A stretch of DNA of 64,000 nucleotides from Pseudalkalibacillus sp. SCS-8 (lineage in GTDB: Bacteria; Bacillota; Bacilli; Bacillales; Fictibacillaceae). The stretch is from the NCBI RefSeq assembly GCF_040126055.1, contig NZ_CP143541.1, forward strand, positions 434,001 to 498,000, in the 5' to 3' direction. Under the pieces are notes generated by a model, which saw only the letters and a list, made by a program, of their open reading frames with translations, ran no database searches and was not told the DNA's origin. A program made the position numbers and the translations under genes. Of this stretch, positions 25,986 through 34,719 are shown in pieces; within the stretch, counting starts at the first letter, position 1; each line of letters begins with the position of its first letter.

Positions 25986-26717
25986 ATGAATCGTTCAAAA
26001 ACAGACCACGTCAGCTGGTTGATCATCATCGGGGTTATTTTGCTGTTGCTTGAAATTTCATTTCATGGACCAGGTCCCATCTTCCTTTTAGCCATAGAGG
26101 CCGCTGCCATCTATATCGGCCGGAAAAAATATACGAAAACGATCGGCAAGCTGTTGTTCTGGTTCGGGACGATCGGGTTCATCGTAACGATCCTGAACAC
26201 AATGGCATTCAAGTTCCTACTTTTTGCTGTGTTGATTTATGCGGTCATCCGGTTTGCCCAGTCGAAGCAGGTGCCGAACTATATTGAGCCGGATTTTTAC
26301 GAAAGCCAAACGGTTGCGAACGATGGACCGACGCTCAAGCGTCAACCATTCTTGAAAAATACCTTGTTCGGAAGGCAGACGACACCAGACCATACGTATG
26401 AATGGAACGACGTGAACATCCAGGGGGGAATTGGGGATACTGTCATCGACCTCGGTAATACGGTGTTACCGAAAGGCGAATCCGTAATCGTCATCCGAAG
26501 CTTCATCGGAAACGTCAAAATTCTTGTCCCGTATGAAATGGAGGTCAGTGTCAGCCATTCGGTTTTGGCAGGTACGGGTAAAATCTTCGAGCATCATGAA
26601 CCGAAAATGATGAATCAGACCGTTTCGTTCCAATCGGAAGGCTATGACCAAGCCCAGCAAAAGGTGAAAATCATCACCTCGATGATTGTCGGAGATCTTG
26701 AGGTGAAGCGGACATGA
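25986..26717 (+). CDS. liaF: LiaF-like regulator of cell-envelope stress response
   Basis: A 243-residue protein with about four N-terminal membrane helices (residues 10-88) and a C-terminal beta-rich domain with the LiaF pattern: NDVNIQGGIGDTVIDLGNTVLPKGESVIVIRSFIGNVKILVPYEMEVSVSHSVLAG. LiaF keeps LiaS inactive in the absence of envelope stress. The stop overlaps the start of liaS by 4 nt (ATGA), showing translational coupling. Confidence 0.9.
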   Translation: MNRSKTDHVSWLIIIGVILLLLEISFHGPGPIFLLAIEAAAIYIGRKKYTKTIGKLLFWFGTIGFIVTILNTMAFKFLLFAVLIYAVIRFAQSKQVPNYIEPDFYESQTVANDGPTLKRQPFLKNTLFGRQTTPDHTYEWNDVNIQGGIGDTVIDLGNTVLPKGESVIVIRSFIGNVKILVPYEMEVSVSHSVLAGTGKIFEHHEPKMMNQTVSFQSEGYDQAQQKVKIITSMIVGDLEVKRT

Positions 26718-27757
26718 ATACTGTAAACCGTCAAATCGTACTCGGAATTGCCCTTTCGATAACGGTATTCATCAGCATGTTGAGCCTGTTTTTACTCGCC
26801 TATCCGCTAGATAGCTGGTCTTTACTGTGGAAGCGGAAAATCCTCGACTTGCCGTTCATTCTTTTTGCCCCTGCAGTCAGCATTTTGATCGGTGTTGCAT
26901 TCGGCTTCATTTCAGGGTTGTTTTGGCGGAAACAGCTGGAAGGCGTGATGGATGCGCTCAGCCAAATGGGACAAGGTCGACCGTTTGAGGAGCAACAAGC
27001 TGCAACCACGCAGGAAATCCAAACGATTTGGACACACCTTGAAAAAGCTCAACAGCATCTCACAGAACAGACGAAATTGTCACAGAAGCTCGCGAATGAA
27101 CGAGCAGAAGATCAGGAAAAGAGGATCCAGAAAGTCGTAAGTGAAGAGCGGAACCGTCTTGCGCGTGAGCTACATGATTCGGTAAGCCAACAGCTGTTCG
27201 CCGCATCGATGCTCATGTCGGCTGTCAATGAATCGGAAACCGAGAAAAGTGAAGGGGAACGAAGACAGCTCCAGCTTGTGGAGGAAATGATCCATCAATC
27301 CCAGCTCGAGATGCGTGCCCTGCTTTTACATTTGCGACCAGTCGCCTTGAAAGGGAAAACACTGGAAGAGGGCATTCAGGAGCTGTTGGGGGAACTGGTG
27401 CAAAAGGTTCCGCTCGAGATCAAATGGAAGGTCGAATCGATTCCATTGCAAAAAGGCGTGGAAGACCATCTTTTCCGGATTTTACAGGAATCGGTCTCGA
27501 ACACGCTTCGTCATGCGAAAGCAACGTCCTTGGAGGTGCTTTGCCTCGAGCGTGAAGGTACGGTGCTTTTACGAGTGGTGGATGATGGCGTCGGTTTTGA
27601 TGTTGAAAAAAGTAAAACGGGTTCATACGGACTGCAAAACATGCACGAGCGGGCTTTGGAGCTTGGCGGAACGTTAAAAATCGTCAGTGTACCGGGCAAA
27701 GGCACACGTCTTGAGGTGCGGATACCTGTCATTCGGGAGGAGGAGAATGATGATTAG
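26714..27757 (+). CDS. liaS: LiaS-like sensor histidine kinase
   Basis: A 347-residue NarL-type (HPK7) kinase with two membrane helices enclosing a very short loop (about residues 10-70), then HisKA_3 (ERNRLARELHDSVSQQLFAASM, phospho-His near residue 152) and a HATPase domain (LFRILQESVSNTLRHAKA, DDGVGFD, GSYGLQNMHERA). The lack of an extracellular sensor domain is the mark of intramembrane-sensing kinases such as LiaS, which respond to lipid II-cycle antibiotics. Overlaps both liaF and liaR. Confidence 0.92.
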   Translation: MNTVNRQIVLGIALSITVFISMLSLFLLAYPLDSWSLLWKRKILDLPFILFAPAVSILIGVAFGFISGLFWRKQLEGVMDALSQMGQGRPFEEQQAATTQEIQTIWTHLEKAQQHLTEQTKLSQKLANERAEDQEKRIQKVVSEERNRLARELHDSVSQQLFAASMLMSAVNESETEKSEGERRQLQLVEEMIHQSQLEMRALLLHLRPVALKGKTLEEGIQELLGELVQKVPLEIKWKVESIPLQKGVEDHLFRILQESVSNTLRHAKATSLEVLCLEREGTVLLRVVDDGVGFDVEKSKTGSYGLQNMHERALELGGTLKIVSVPGKGTRLEVRIPVIREEENDD

Positions 27758-28382
27758 AGTTGTGTTTGCGGATGATCATGAAATGGTGCGGATTGGGGTG
27801 TCTTCCTATTTGTCCAATCAGCCGGATATTGAAGTAGTGGGTGAAGCTAGCGACGGGGCAGATGCGGTCGACCTCGTATTGGAGCTGCGGCCGGATGTCA
27901 TTCTGATGGATCTCGTAATGAAAGAGATGGACGGGATCGAGGCGACGAAACGCATTATTGAAGCATGGCCGGAAGCGAAGATCATCATCGTGACGAGTTT
28001 CCTTGATGATGAGAAGGTGTACCCAGCCCTTGAGAGCGGTGCGACAAGCTATATGTTGAAAACGTCGAAGGCGAGCGAAATCGCCGATGCTGTGCGCGCT
28101 ACTTTTAATGGAGAAATGGTGCTGGAGCCCGAGGTCACGGGAAAAATGATGACGAAGATGCGACGCGGCAATGCGCGGCCTCCACATGAGGAGCTGACGA
28201 ACCGTGAGCGCGAAATCCTCATGCTCATGACGGAAGGAAAGACGAATCAAGAAATTGCTGACGAGCTCGTCATCGCTTTGAAAACCGTAAAAACCCACGT
28301 GAGTAACATTCTCGAAAAGCTCGAGGTCCAGGACCGGACCCAGGCCGTCATTTACGCATTCAAAAATTCATTAGTGAAATGA
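27747..28382 (+). CDS. liaR: LiaR-like NarL-family response regulator
   Basis: A 211-residue response regulator. Receiver domain (about 1-120) with DD acid pocket, phospho-Asp in VILMDLVM, Thr in IVTS and Lys in MLKTS; LuxR-type HTH (about 145-205; LTNREREILMLMTEGKTNQEIADELVIALKTVKTHVSNI). The frame is open back to 27687, but the family begins at MIRVVFADDH, and GGAGGAGG lies before ATG 27747/27750, overlapping the end of liaS. It should activate the liaI-liaH promoter. Terminator follows. Confidence 0.92.
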   Translation: MMIRVVFADDHEMVRIGVSSYLSNQPDIEVVGEASDGADAVDLVLELRPDVILMDLVMKEMDGIEATKRIIEAWPEAKIIIVTSFLDDEKVYPALESGATSYMLKTSKASEIADAVRATFNGEMVLEPEVTGKMMTKMRRGNARPPHEELTNREREILMLMTEGKTNQEIADELVIALKTVKTHVSNILEKLEVQDRTQAVIYAFKNSLVK

Positions 28383-28383
28383 T

Positions 28384-28413
28384 AAGATCTGCTCGAGAGG
28401 CGGGTCTTTTTTT
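28384..28413 (+). terminator. rho-independent terminator of the lia operon
   Basis: AGATCTGC and GCGGGTCT pair (two G-T pairs) around a 7-nt loop, followed by eight T. Confidence 0.8.
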
Positions 28414-28423
28414 TAGTAAAAAA

Positions 28424-28530
28424 GGATTGAATTCCCCAAGTAGGAGCGGAAATTCCCCAAGTCGGAGCAAAATTTCCACCAGCTGTTGCAAAAATTCCAC
28501 AAGCTCGCGCGAATTCTCTTTCAAGTACAA
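28424..28530. repeat. degenerate 21-bp tandem repeat
   Basis: Four successive units begin with AATTCCCCAAG or a variant (AATTCCCCAAGT, AATTCCCCAAGT, ATTTCCACCAGC, ATTCCACAAGC) and continue with GGAGC-like ends. The period is about 21 bp. More weakly related TTTCC-containing units continue to about 28670. Spurious ORFs on both strands show heptad-like peptides because of the period. It fills the gap between the lia terminator and the thiamin promoter. Confidence 0.6.
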
Positions 28531-28709
28531 AATCGGTAGAAAATGTTTTAACATTTTCTCTTCGTTATTTCCGTAGTAATTAAGACCCGAATTCCAAGAA
28601 AAGAGGGCAACTTTCCGGAAATGGCTACGAGGTTTCCAAAATTATGAGCGGCTTTTCTAGGATTACATGAATTTTTTCCGCGAAAAATTGGTCCTGCTCC
28701 ACTTTCTGT

Positions 28710-28737
28710 TTGACATTCAGAATAAACGTGTTACGAT
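28710..28737 (+). promoter_or_regulatory. sigma-A-type promoter of tenA-ykoEDC
   Basis: TTGACA, 16 bp, TACGAT, placed about 35 bp upstream of the TPP riboswitch, a suitable distance for the transcript start. Confidence 0.65.
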
Positions 28738-28772
28738 AACATCGAAATCATAAAAAAATTCAATAGACGATC

Positions 28773-28863
28773 CACTAGGGGTGCCTTCTCAAAGGCTGAG
28801 ATTAAAGTGTAGCTTTAAGACCCTTGGAACCTGATCTGGTTGATACCAGCGTAGGGAAGTGGT
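28773..28863 (+). ncRNA. TPP riboswitch (THI element) upstream of tenA
   Basis: The conserved THI-box parts are in order: ACTAGGGGTGCC, GGCTGAGATTAAAG, GACCCTTGGAACCTGATCTGG and TACCAGCGTAGGGAAGT. Thiamin pyrophosphate binding should favour the terminator hairpin at 28905-28935 and so switch off the salvage and uptake genes downstream. Confidence 0.97.
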
Positions 28864-28904
28864 GGTTGGAAGTTACATAAACCGACTATGTGCCGATGCA
28901 TACG

Positions 28905-28936
28905 ACCACTTTCCTCAATGGAAAGTGGTTTTTTTA
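28905..28936 (+). terminator. riboswitch-controlled terminator
   Basis: ACCACTTTCC and GGAAAGTGGT form a perfect 10-bp stem followed by seven T. The left arm can compete with the AAGTGGTGGTT at the 3' end of the TPP aptamer, giving a ligand-dependent switch. Confidence 0.9.
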
Positions 28937-28999
28937 TTTACTGGGAGCGATTTTGCTCCGGTAATAGTGGGTCGTCTGGAAAAGGAGAGGATTGACACG

Positions 29000-29698
29000 A
29001 TGACTTTTTCTAAGCACGTAAGGGAAGCGGCGGACCCGATCTGGGAGGCAAGCTTCAATCATCCATTCGTAACAGGCATTGCAGACGGCTCATTACCGCT
29101 TGAGAATTTCCGCTATTACGTTCTGCAAGACGCATACTACCTGTCTCATTTTGCAAAAGTGCAGGCGCTGGGTGCAGCGAAATCCCACGACATGGCGACG
29201 ACCGCAAGCATGGCAGCCCATGCGCAAGGGACGTACGAAGCAGAGCTCTCCCTTCATGAGAACTTTTCAAAACAACTCGGCATCACAGAAGAGGAGCGCC
29301 GAAATTTCAAACCTGCACCAACCGCATACGCGTACACGTCCCACATGTATCGCGCAGCTTATAACGGACATCTCGGTGACATCATCGCAGCGATTTTACC
29401 ATGTTATTGGTTGTACTATGAAATTGGTCAGCAGCTGAAGGGCTCTCAACCGGATGAGCCAATCTATCAAGAATGGATTGAAGCGTATGGCGGTGATTGG
29501 TTTGAAACGCTCGTCAAAGAACAGATCGACCGACTCGATGAGCTCGCTGAAACGGTCACTGCTGAAGACCGGGACCGGATGAAGGAGCATTTCCTCATCA
29601 GCAGCCAGTATGAATATGATTTTTGGGAGATGGCTTATACGCTCGAACAATGGCCGATTGATATCAAAAAACGAGTTCCACTAGGAAAAGGAGAATGA
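29000..29698 (+). CDS. tenA: thiaminase II / aminopyrimidine aminohydrolase TenA
   Basis: A 232-residue all-helical enzyme that hydrolyses aminomethyl-HMP (a breakdown product of thiamin) to HMP for salvage. Family features: HPFVTGIADGSLPLENFRYYVLQDAYYL, YEAELSLHENF, PTAYAYTSHMYRAA, ILPCYWLYYEIG (catalytic Cys in the CYW motif) and YEYDFWEMAY. The reading frame is open to 28859, inside the riboswitch, but ATG 29000 has AAAGGAGAGG upstream and matches the family start. First gene of the riboswitch-controlled salvage operon; ykoE follows with overlap. Confidence 0.95.
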   Translation: MTFSKHVREAADPIWEASFNHPFVTGIADGSLPLENFRYYVLQDAYYLSHFAKVQALGAAKSHDMATTASMAAHAQGTYEAELSLHENFSKQLGITEEERRNFKPAPTAYAYTSHMYRAAYNGHLGDIIAAILPCYWLYYEIGQQLKGSQPDEPIYQEWIEAYGGDWFETLVKEQIDRLDELAETVTAEDRDRMKEHFLISSQYEYDFWEMAYTLEQWPIDIKKRVPLGKGE

Positions 29699-29700
29699 AC

Positions 29701-30282
29701 ATGAACAAAGGATTAAAGCTGACTGATATTCTAGTAACAATCGTCATTGCCATCGGTTTCGGTATCATCTACAAGCTCTGGGGACCGCTCTACTATTTCG
29801 TCAAACCGTTCGGACTGCACCTCGACCAGCTTATCTACGGCATGTGGTTCATGGCAGCAACCGTTGCATTCTTAATTATCCGAAAGCCTGGTGTCGCCTT
29901 TCTTGCAGAAGTAGCAGCTGCCTCAGGTGAATTCCTCGTCGGTTCGGAATGGGGGCTGGAGGTTCTCCTCTTCGGTGTCATTCAAGGGCTTTTTGCTGAG
30001 CTCGTGTTCATGGCGTTCCGTTATAAGCGGTTTGACGTTACTGTTGTCAGTCTTGCCGCGGTCGGGTCAGCAATCGGCTCGATCATCATGGATTTCTACA
30101 AAGGCTACATCGATGATCTTGCACTTTGGAACCTGTCGCTATTTCTCGGATTCAGGATCATCGGATCGATCCTGATTGCTGGAGTCGCTGCTTACCTCTT
30201 GGTAAAAGCGCTTGAAAAGACCGGGGTGACAAACCAGCTAAGACCTGCAGCTGAAGAGGATTATGAGGCATTGAACCAATAA
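29701..30282 (+). CDS. ykoE: ECF transporter S component YkoE (thiamin precursor uptake)
   Basis: A roughly 193-residue membrane protein with five or six helices, matching YkoE, the substrate-binding S component of the YkoEDC ECF transporter. YkoE types are recognised by KLTDILVTIVIAIGFGIIYKLWGPLY, ASGEFLVGSEWG and DFYKGY. The TPP riboswitch and neighbouring tenA show that the cargo is HMP or a formylated/aminated pyrimidine. ATG 29701 has better ribosome binding site spacing than ATG 29695, which overlaps the tenA stop. Confidence 0.92.
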   Translation: MNKGLKLTDILVTIVIAIGFGIIYKLWGPLYYFVKPFGLHLDQLIYGMWFMAATVAFLIIRKPGVAFLAEVAAASGEFLVGSEWGLEVLLFGVIQGLFAELVFMAFRYKRFDVTVVSLAAVGSAIGSIIMDFYKGYIDDLALWNLSLFLGFRIIGSILIAGVAAYLLVKALEKTGVTNQLRPAAEEDYEALNQ

Positions 30283-30297
30283 ATGAGGTGATGAAGG

Positions 30298-31737
30298 ATG
30301 CTTCAACTTGATAAGCTACGTTTAAAGTTTCCGGGTAATGCTGAGTTATTGTTCAAGGACCTTTCCATCCAGATTGAAAAAGGGGAAAAGGTCCTGCTCC
30401 TTGGTCCCTCGGGCTGTGGGAAATCGACGCTTCTCCAAGTCCTTTCTGGAATCATTCCGGATTCAATCGAAGTTCCGATTAAAGCAGAAGTGATCGAGCG
30501 GCCCGATTCCTGGGGCTATGTGTTCCAGGATCCTGATACGCAGTTCTGTATGCCTTATGTCGATGAGGAGCTTGCATTCGTCCTTGAAAACAGGAGGATT
30601 CCGCGGCATGAAATGAGAGGCGAAATTCATCGGCTCCTTCAGCTTGTCGGGCTTGAGCTTCAAGACATCCATACAAGCCTCAACACGTTATCCGGCGGGA
30701 TGAAGCAGCGGCTTGCGATCGCTTCCGTTTTGGCCCTCGAGCCAGAAGTCCTTTTTCTCGATGAACCGACGGCACTTCTCGACGATCAAGGGACGGAACA
30801 GGTTTGGGACACGGTCAAAGAGATCAGTGACGACAAAACGCTCATCATTGTAGAGCATAAGCTGGAGCATGTTCTCGACATCATCGACCGGATCATCCTT
30901 TTTGATGAGAAAGGGGTGGTCCTGGCTGATGGGGATAAGGAAAAGATTTTCGCTGACTATAAAAAAGTCATGAGAGAGCAGGGCATCTGGTATCCGGGTG
31001 TTTGGGATGACTATATCGAAGCAAAAGCGAATGAAAAGCTCCCTACGTCGATTGGTGAAGAGATCCTCCAGCTCGAGGGATTTCGCGGATATCGGAAAAA
31101 AGAGATGAAAATCGAGGTCGAGGAGGCGACCGTCCATCGTGGCGAGTGGATTGCCATCACCGGCGAAAATGGAGCAGGAAAGTCGACACTCTTACATGCC
31201 CTGATGCAGTTCATCAAGACAAGAGGGACGTATGTGCTTCAAGGTAAAGCGGTAAAAAGAATGCCTCAGGAGCTCACCTTCGTTTTTCAAAATCCCGAGT
31301 TCCAGTTCGTGACCAATTCCGTCTATGATGAAATCGCCTTTGGGTTGAAGTTGGCGCAGCACTCGGAAGAAGAAGTGAACGAGAAAGTGGAGGAGCTGTT
31401 ATCGCGCTTCCACCTGAAAGCGTTCAGGAACCACCATCCTTACCAGCTTTCGATGGGACAGAAACGTCGCTTAAGTGTTGCTACATCGCTTGTGAATGAC
31501 CATCGGATCCTGTTGCTCGATGAGCCCACATTCGGTCAGGACTCGAGGAATACGTTCGCCCTTCTTGAAATGCTGCAGGCGTATCAACAGGAAGGAACGA
31601 CGATTCTGATGGTGACGCATGACCAGAAGATTGTGGAGCATTTTGCAACAAGGGTGTGGAAAATTGAAGATGGCTCATTGGTGGGGGATCACCTCGTTGA
31701 GCAGGAAAACCGTGAGCCGGTTTTGGAGTGTTTATAG
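30298..31737 (+). CDS. ykoD: ECF transporter duplicated ATPase YkoD
   Basis: A 479-residue protein with two ABC ATPase domains. Domain 1: Walker A GPSGCGKST, Q loop YVFQDPDTQF, signature LSGGMKQR, Walker B LFLDEPT. Domain 2: Walker A GENGAGKST, VFQNPEFQF, signature LSMGQKRR, Walker B LLLDEPTFGQD. It energises the ECF transporter made with YkoE and YkoC. The FQDP/FQNPE... Q-helix motifs are typical of ECF ATPases. It abuts ykoC directly. Confidence 0.95.
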   Translation: MLQLDKLRLKFPGNAELLFKDLSIQIEKGEKVLLLGPSGCGKSTLLQVLSGIIPDSIEVPIKAEVIERPDSWGYVFQDPDTQFCMPYVDEELAFVLENRRIPRHEMRGEIHRLLQLVGLELQDIHTSLNTLSGGMKQRLAIASVLALEPEVLFLDEPTALLDDQGTEQVWDTVKEISDDKTLIIVEHKLEHVLDIIDRIILFDEKGVVLADGDKEKIFADYKKVMREQGIWYPGVWDDYIEAKANEKLPTSIGEEILQLEGFRGYRKKEMKIEVEEATVHRGEWIAITGENGAGKSTLLHALMQFIKTRGTYVLQGKAVKRMPQELTFVFQNPEFQFVTNSVYDEIAFGLKLAQHSEEEVNEKVEELLSRFHLKAFRNHHPYQLSMGQKRRLSVATSLVNDHRILLLDEPTFGQDSRNTFALLEMLQAYQQEGTTILMVTHDQKIVEHFATRVWKIEDGSLVGDHLVEQENREPVLECL

Positions 31738-32529
31738 ATGAATCTGTCGTTTGATTTTCAGGAGACGTGGCTGCACAAAACCAACCCAACCTTCAAATTG
31801 TTCATCATGGTCGGGATGTTCATTTTCGTGTTGTTCGTCCATCGTCTGAATTGGATGATCTACCTGACAACAGGAGCGTTTCTCTTATTCTGGTTTTTTA
31901 GCGGCCATCCGAAGAAGCGGCTCATGTTGATCCTAATCCCGTTTCTGCTCGTCTTCGTTTCGACGGGGACGTCGATGATCTTTTTCGGGAAAGGTGAGAC
32001 GACATGGTTCAAGTGGGGTCTGGTGCATATAACGGAAGAAAGCTTTTACAGAGGCATCCACCTCGGGTTCAGGGCGCTGATTTTCGCGATACTCGGTCTT
32101 ACGTTTACGTTGACGACACGGCCTGTGTACTTATTCTATTCATTGATGCAGCAGGTGAAGCTGAAACCAAAGTACGCATACAGCTTCATGGCGGGCATGC
32201 GTTTAATTCCAATCATGGTGGAGGAATTTTTCACGATTCGGAACGCCATGCGTGTCCGAGGTGTCGGAAAGCAGTCCTTATACTTCAAGCTGAAATCGTA
32301 TACCATCCCACTCTTATCGCAAAGCATCCGTCGGGCGCACCGGATCGCCATCGCGATGGAGGCAAAGCGCTTTTCAGGAGACGGAGAAAGGACGTATTAT
32401 TACCAAATCGGGTATTCGGTTAAAGATGGGTTCTTTCTTCTCACAATTTTGAGCCTTATCCTTTTAACCTACTATTCTGCTAGTTGGTGGCCATTGTTCC
32501 CGGTGGAGGATGTTCGATTTGGCGTTTGA
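31738..32529 (+). CDS. ykoC: ECF transporter T component YkoC
   Basis: A 263-residue EcfT-family membrane protein with about five helices. Coupling-helix motifs MRVRGVG and MEAKRFSGD (the ARG-type signatures of EcfT) are visible. It links YkoE to the two ATPase domains of YkoD. Its ATG follows the ykoD stop at once, so the genes are translationally coupled. Last gene of the first riboswitch operon; no strong terminator is seen before the next riboswitch. Confidence 0.93.
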   Translation: MNLSFDFQETWLHKTNPTFKLFIMVGMFIFVLFVHRLNWMIYLTTGAFLLFWFFSGHPKKRLMLILIPFLLVFVSTGTSMIFFGKGETTWFKWGLVHITEESFYRGIHLGFRALIFAILGLTFTLTTRPVYLFYSLMQQVKLKPKYAYSFMAGMRLIPIMVEEFFTIRNAMRVRGVGKQSLYFKLKSYTIPLLSQSIRRAHRIAIAMEAKRFSGDGERTYYYQIGYSVKDGFFLLTILSLILLTYYSASWWPLFPVEDVRFGV

Positions 32530-32585
32530 GTTTAGGAGAATCAAGTGTTACATTAGGTATAACAAGTAAATTAAGGAAATTATGA

Positions 32586-32674
32586 TTCACTAGGGGAGTC
32601 GACCGACTGAGATGGAAGCTGCATTCCAGACCCTTTGAACCTGATCTGGTTGGAACCAGCGTAGGGAAGTGGCT
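32586..32674 (+). ncRNA. TPP riboswitch (THI element) upstream of tenI-thiOSGFDE
   Basis: THI-box parts in order: CACTAGGGGAGTC, GACTGAGATGGAAG, GACCCTTTGAACCTGATCTGG and AACCAGCGTAGGGAAGTGG. It controls the biosynthetic operon and is followed by a terminator hairpin. Confidence 0.97.
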
Positions 32675-32692
32675 TGAGGTAACGTATATCCG

Positions 32693-32728
32693 AAGACCAC
32701 TCTCTAGGCATAGGGTGGTCTTCTTTTT
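32693..32728 (+). terminator. riboswitch-controlled terminator
   Basis: AAGACCAC and GTGGTCTT arms with an imperfect inner stem (TCT/AGG), followed by a T-rich tract. It is the expression platform of the second TPP riboswitch. Confidence 0.8.
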
Positions 32729-32766
32729 GTTTATTTAATGGCTCTTTTTGAAAGGTGTGATGCGCT

Positions 32767-33390
32767 TTGCAGCCACAGATCCATGTCATTTCAACTGGAA
32801 CACAGACGATTGAGCATTTTACAAAAGTGATCGGGAGGATCCATCAAGAGGTCGATTTCATTCATATACGTGAAAAAGACCGCCCTGCTCGCGAATTGGT
32901 AGAAATGGTCAAGCAATTAGCTGAACATGAGGTCCCACTTGAGAAGATCATCATCAATGACAGGGTGGATGTTGCAGCAGTCTCAGAAGCTAGCGGTGTC
33001 CAGCTGGCCCATCATAGTTTACAAGTTTCAGAAGTTAAGAAAGCGTTTCCGGACCTGCTTATCGGTAAATCCGTTCACTCCATTGATGAAGCGCGAGCTG
33101 CTCAACAGCAGGGAGCGGACTACCTCCTTTACGGGCATATCTTCGAGACAGCCTCCAAGCCAGGACTCGAGCCGAGGGGGTTGGATGGTTTAAAGGAGCT
33201 GACCCGAAGTATTGATCTTCCCGTTGTCGCAATTGGCGGAATCGCTCCTGAGAACACGAAGGAAGTGATCCGTGCAGGTGCGAGCGGGGTCGCTGTCATG
33301 TCAGGCATTTTAAAAGCGAAAGATCCACAGGTCGCGGCAGAAAAATACAGGAAACGGATCAAGGAGGTACACAATGCATACACAGTATGA
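32767..33390 (+). CDS. tenI: thiazole tautomerase TenI
   Basis: A 207-residue TIM-barrel protein of the ThiE/TenI superfamily. TenI aromatises the ThiG thiazole product. It resembles B. subtilis TenI: VDFIHIREKDRPARELVE, IINDRVDVAA, GVQLAHHSLQVSEVKKAFP, IGKSVHSIDEA, GHIFETASKPGLEPRGL and AIGGIAPEN. The HIREK...LAHHS replaces residues needed by ThiE, and a true thiE is also present in the operon. The start is TTG at 32767 with AAAGGTG upstream; no in-frame ATG serves. It overlaps thiO by 17 nt. Confidence 0.92.
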   Translation: MQPQIHVISTGTQTIEHFTKVIGRIHQEVDFIHIREKDRPARELVEMVKQLAEHEVPLEKIIINDRVDVAAVSEASGVQLAHHSLQVSEVKKAFPDLLIGKSVHSIDEARAAQQQGADYLLYGHIFETASKPGLEPRGLDGLKELTRSIDLPVVAIGGIAPENTKEVIRAGASGVAVMSGILKAKDPQVAAEKYRKRIKEVHNAYTV

Positions 33391-34498
33391 TGCAATCATC
33401 GTCGGTGCAGGTGTTATCGGATGTTCCATCGCGTACAACCTCTCGAAAAGAGGGCGGAAGGTCATCGTCCTGGAGAGAGGGAAAATCGCTGGAAAGGCAT
33501 CGAGTGCAGCGGCTGGCATGCTTGGGGCTCAAACGGAGCTCGAAGAAGACAGTCCGTTATTTCAGTTCGCAAAAGCAAGTCGTGCCATGTTTCCTCAGCT
33601 TGAAAAAGACTTGAAAGGGCTGAGCGGAATCGACATTGAATTTCAGCAAAACGGCATCTATAAAGTGGCCATGACCGAAGAGGAAGTGTCCCGGATTCAA
33701 AGATTGATCCCGGCGCAACAAGAGCTCGGTGAAATGTCAGAATGGATTCCGGCTGCTGAACTTCATGTGAAGGAACCGGCTTTATCCAAGGACACGCTCG
33801 GTGCGATGTTCATCCGGAATGACGGTCAAGTATCCTCTCCAGCTTTAACGATGGCATTTGCAACCGCTGCAACTACTTTAGGCGCAGAAATCCATGAATA
33901 TACAGATGTCCATCATCTCATAGAGGAGAATGAGCGGATAACCGGTGTGAAAACGAATCAAGGCAGCTTCCATGCCGACCATGTCATTGTCGCAGGCGGA
34001 GCATGGAGTGAGCAGCTGCTGCAGGAAGCGGGTGTGGAACTTCCTACATACCCGGTGAAAGGTGAGTGCTTTTCTCTTAAAACGAAACGACGTCTCGTAA
34101 ATGGAACCATTTTTTCAAATGAGGTTTATATCGTACCGAAACCCGGTAACCAGCTGATCATCGGTGCGACTGAGAAGCCGGGAACGTTCGATGAAAGTGT
34201 AACAGTCGAAGGGATCTCCAGCTTGATGGAAAAAATGCAACAGGTCGTACCGGCGATTAAAGAGGCTGCTTGGGAACGGGCATGGGCTGGAATCCGCCCA
34301 CAATCGGCAGACAGCCTGCCCTACATGGGCACTCATCCGGATAAAGAAGGGTTATATATCGCCACAGGGCATTACCGGAACGGAATCCTGCTTGCACCGA
34401 AAACAGGTGAACTTATCGCGGATCTAATCGATGGGAAGCAGGTCCAGGACGATTGGTTTTCTGCTTTTCAGACGAAGCGTACCTCTCTTCATGTATGA
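33374..34498 (+). CDS. thiO: glycine oxidase ThiO
   Basis: A 374-residue FAD enzyme that oxidises glycine to iminoglycine (dehydroglycine) for thiazole formation in aerobes. N-terminal dinucleotide motif GAGVIGCSIAYNLSKRG, VLERG, SSAAAGMLGAQ, VIVAGGAWSEQLL and C-terminal WAGIRPQSADSLPYMG and GHYRNGILLAP all match glycine oxidases. It stands in the classical tenI-thiO-thiS-thiG-thiF order. Confidence 0.96.
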   Translation: MHTQYDAIIVGAGVIGCSIAYNLSKRGRKVIVLERGKIAGKASSAAAGMLGAQTELEEDSPLFQFAKASRAMFPQLEKDLKGLSGIDIEFQQNGIYKVAMTEEEVSRIQRLIPAQQELGEMSEWIPAAELHVKEPALSKDTLGAMFIRNDGQVSSPALTMAFATAATTLGAEIHEYTDVHHLIEENERITGVKTNQGSFHADHVIVAGGAWSEQLLQEAGVELPTYPVKGECFSLKTKRRLVNGTIFSNEVYIVPKPGNQLIIGATEKPGTFDESVTVEGISSLMEKMQQVVPAIKEAAWERAWAGIRPQSADSLPYMGTHPDKEGLYIATGHYRNGILLAPKTGELIADLIDGKQVQDDWFSAFQTKRTSLHV

Positions 34499-34514
34499 TA
34501 GGAGTTGATAAACA

Positions 34515-34718
34515 ATGAAGCTGATTATAAATGGTGAACGTGTGACCGTGCCTGAAACGGTCAATTCGATTACAGATCTTATTGCGCATTTCCAATTGGA
34601 CAAGCGGGTAGTCATGGTGGAGCATAATGAAGAAATCTTGGAGAAGGACACTCATGGTGATCGGAAAGTTGAGGACGGCGACAAAATTGAAATTGTACAA
34701 TTTGTAGGAGGCGGTTGA
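34515..34718 (+). CDS. thiS: sulfur carrier protein ThiS
   Basis: A 67-residue ubiquitin-like protein ending in the required Gly-Gly (here VQFVGGG). ThiF adenylates the C-terminus, which then carries sulfur as a thiocarboxylate to ThiG. Good GGAGTTG ribosome binding site, and thiG starts 1 nt after the stop. Confidence 0.95.
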   Translation: MKLIINGERVTVPETVNSITDLIAHFQLDKRVVMVEHNEEILEKDTHGDRKVEDGDKIEIVQFVGGG

Positions 34719-34719
34719 G

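Noticed and set aside
28360..28576. ORFs on both strands over the 21-bp repeats
   Set aside because: Their heptad-like peptides arise from the DNA period; no ribosome binding sites and the lia terminator overlaps them.
28859..28999. N-terminal extension of tenA
   Set aside because: It runs through the riboswitch terminator; ATG 29000 has the proper ribosome binding site and family start.
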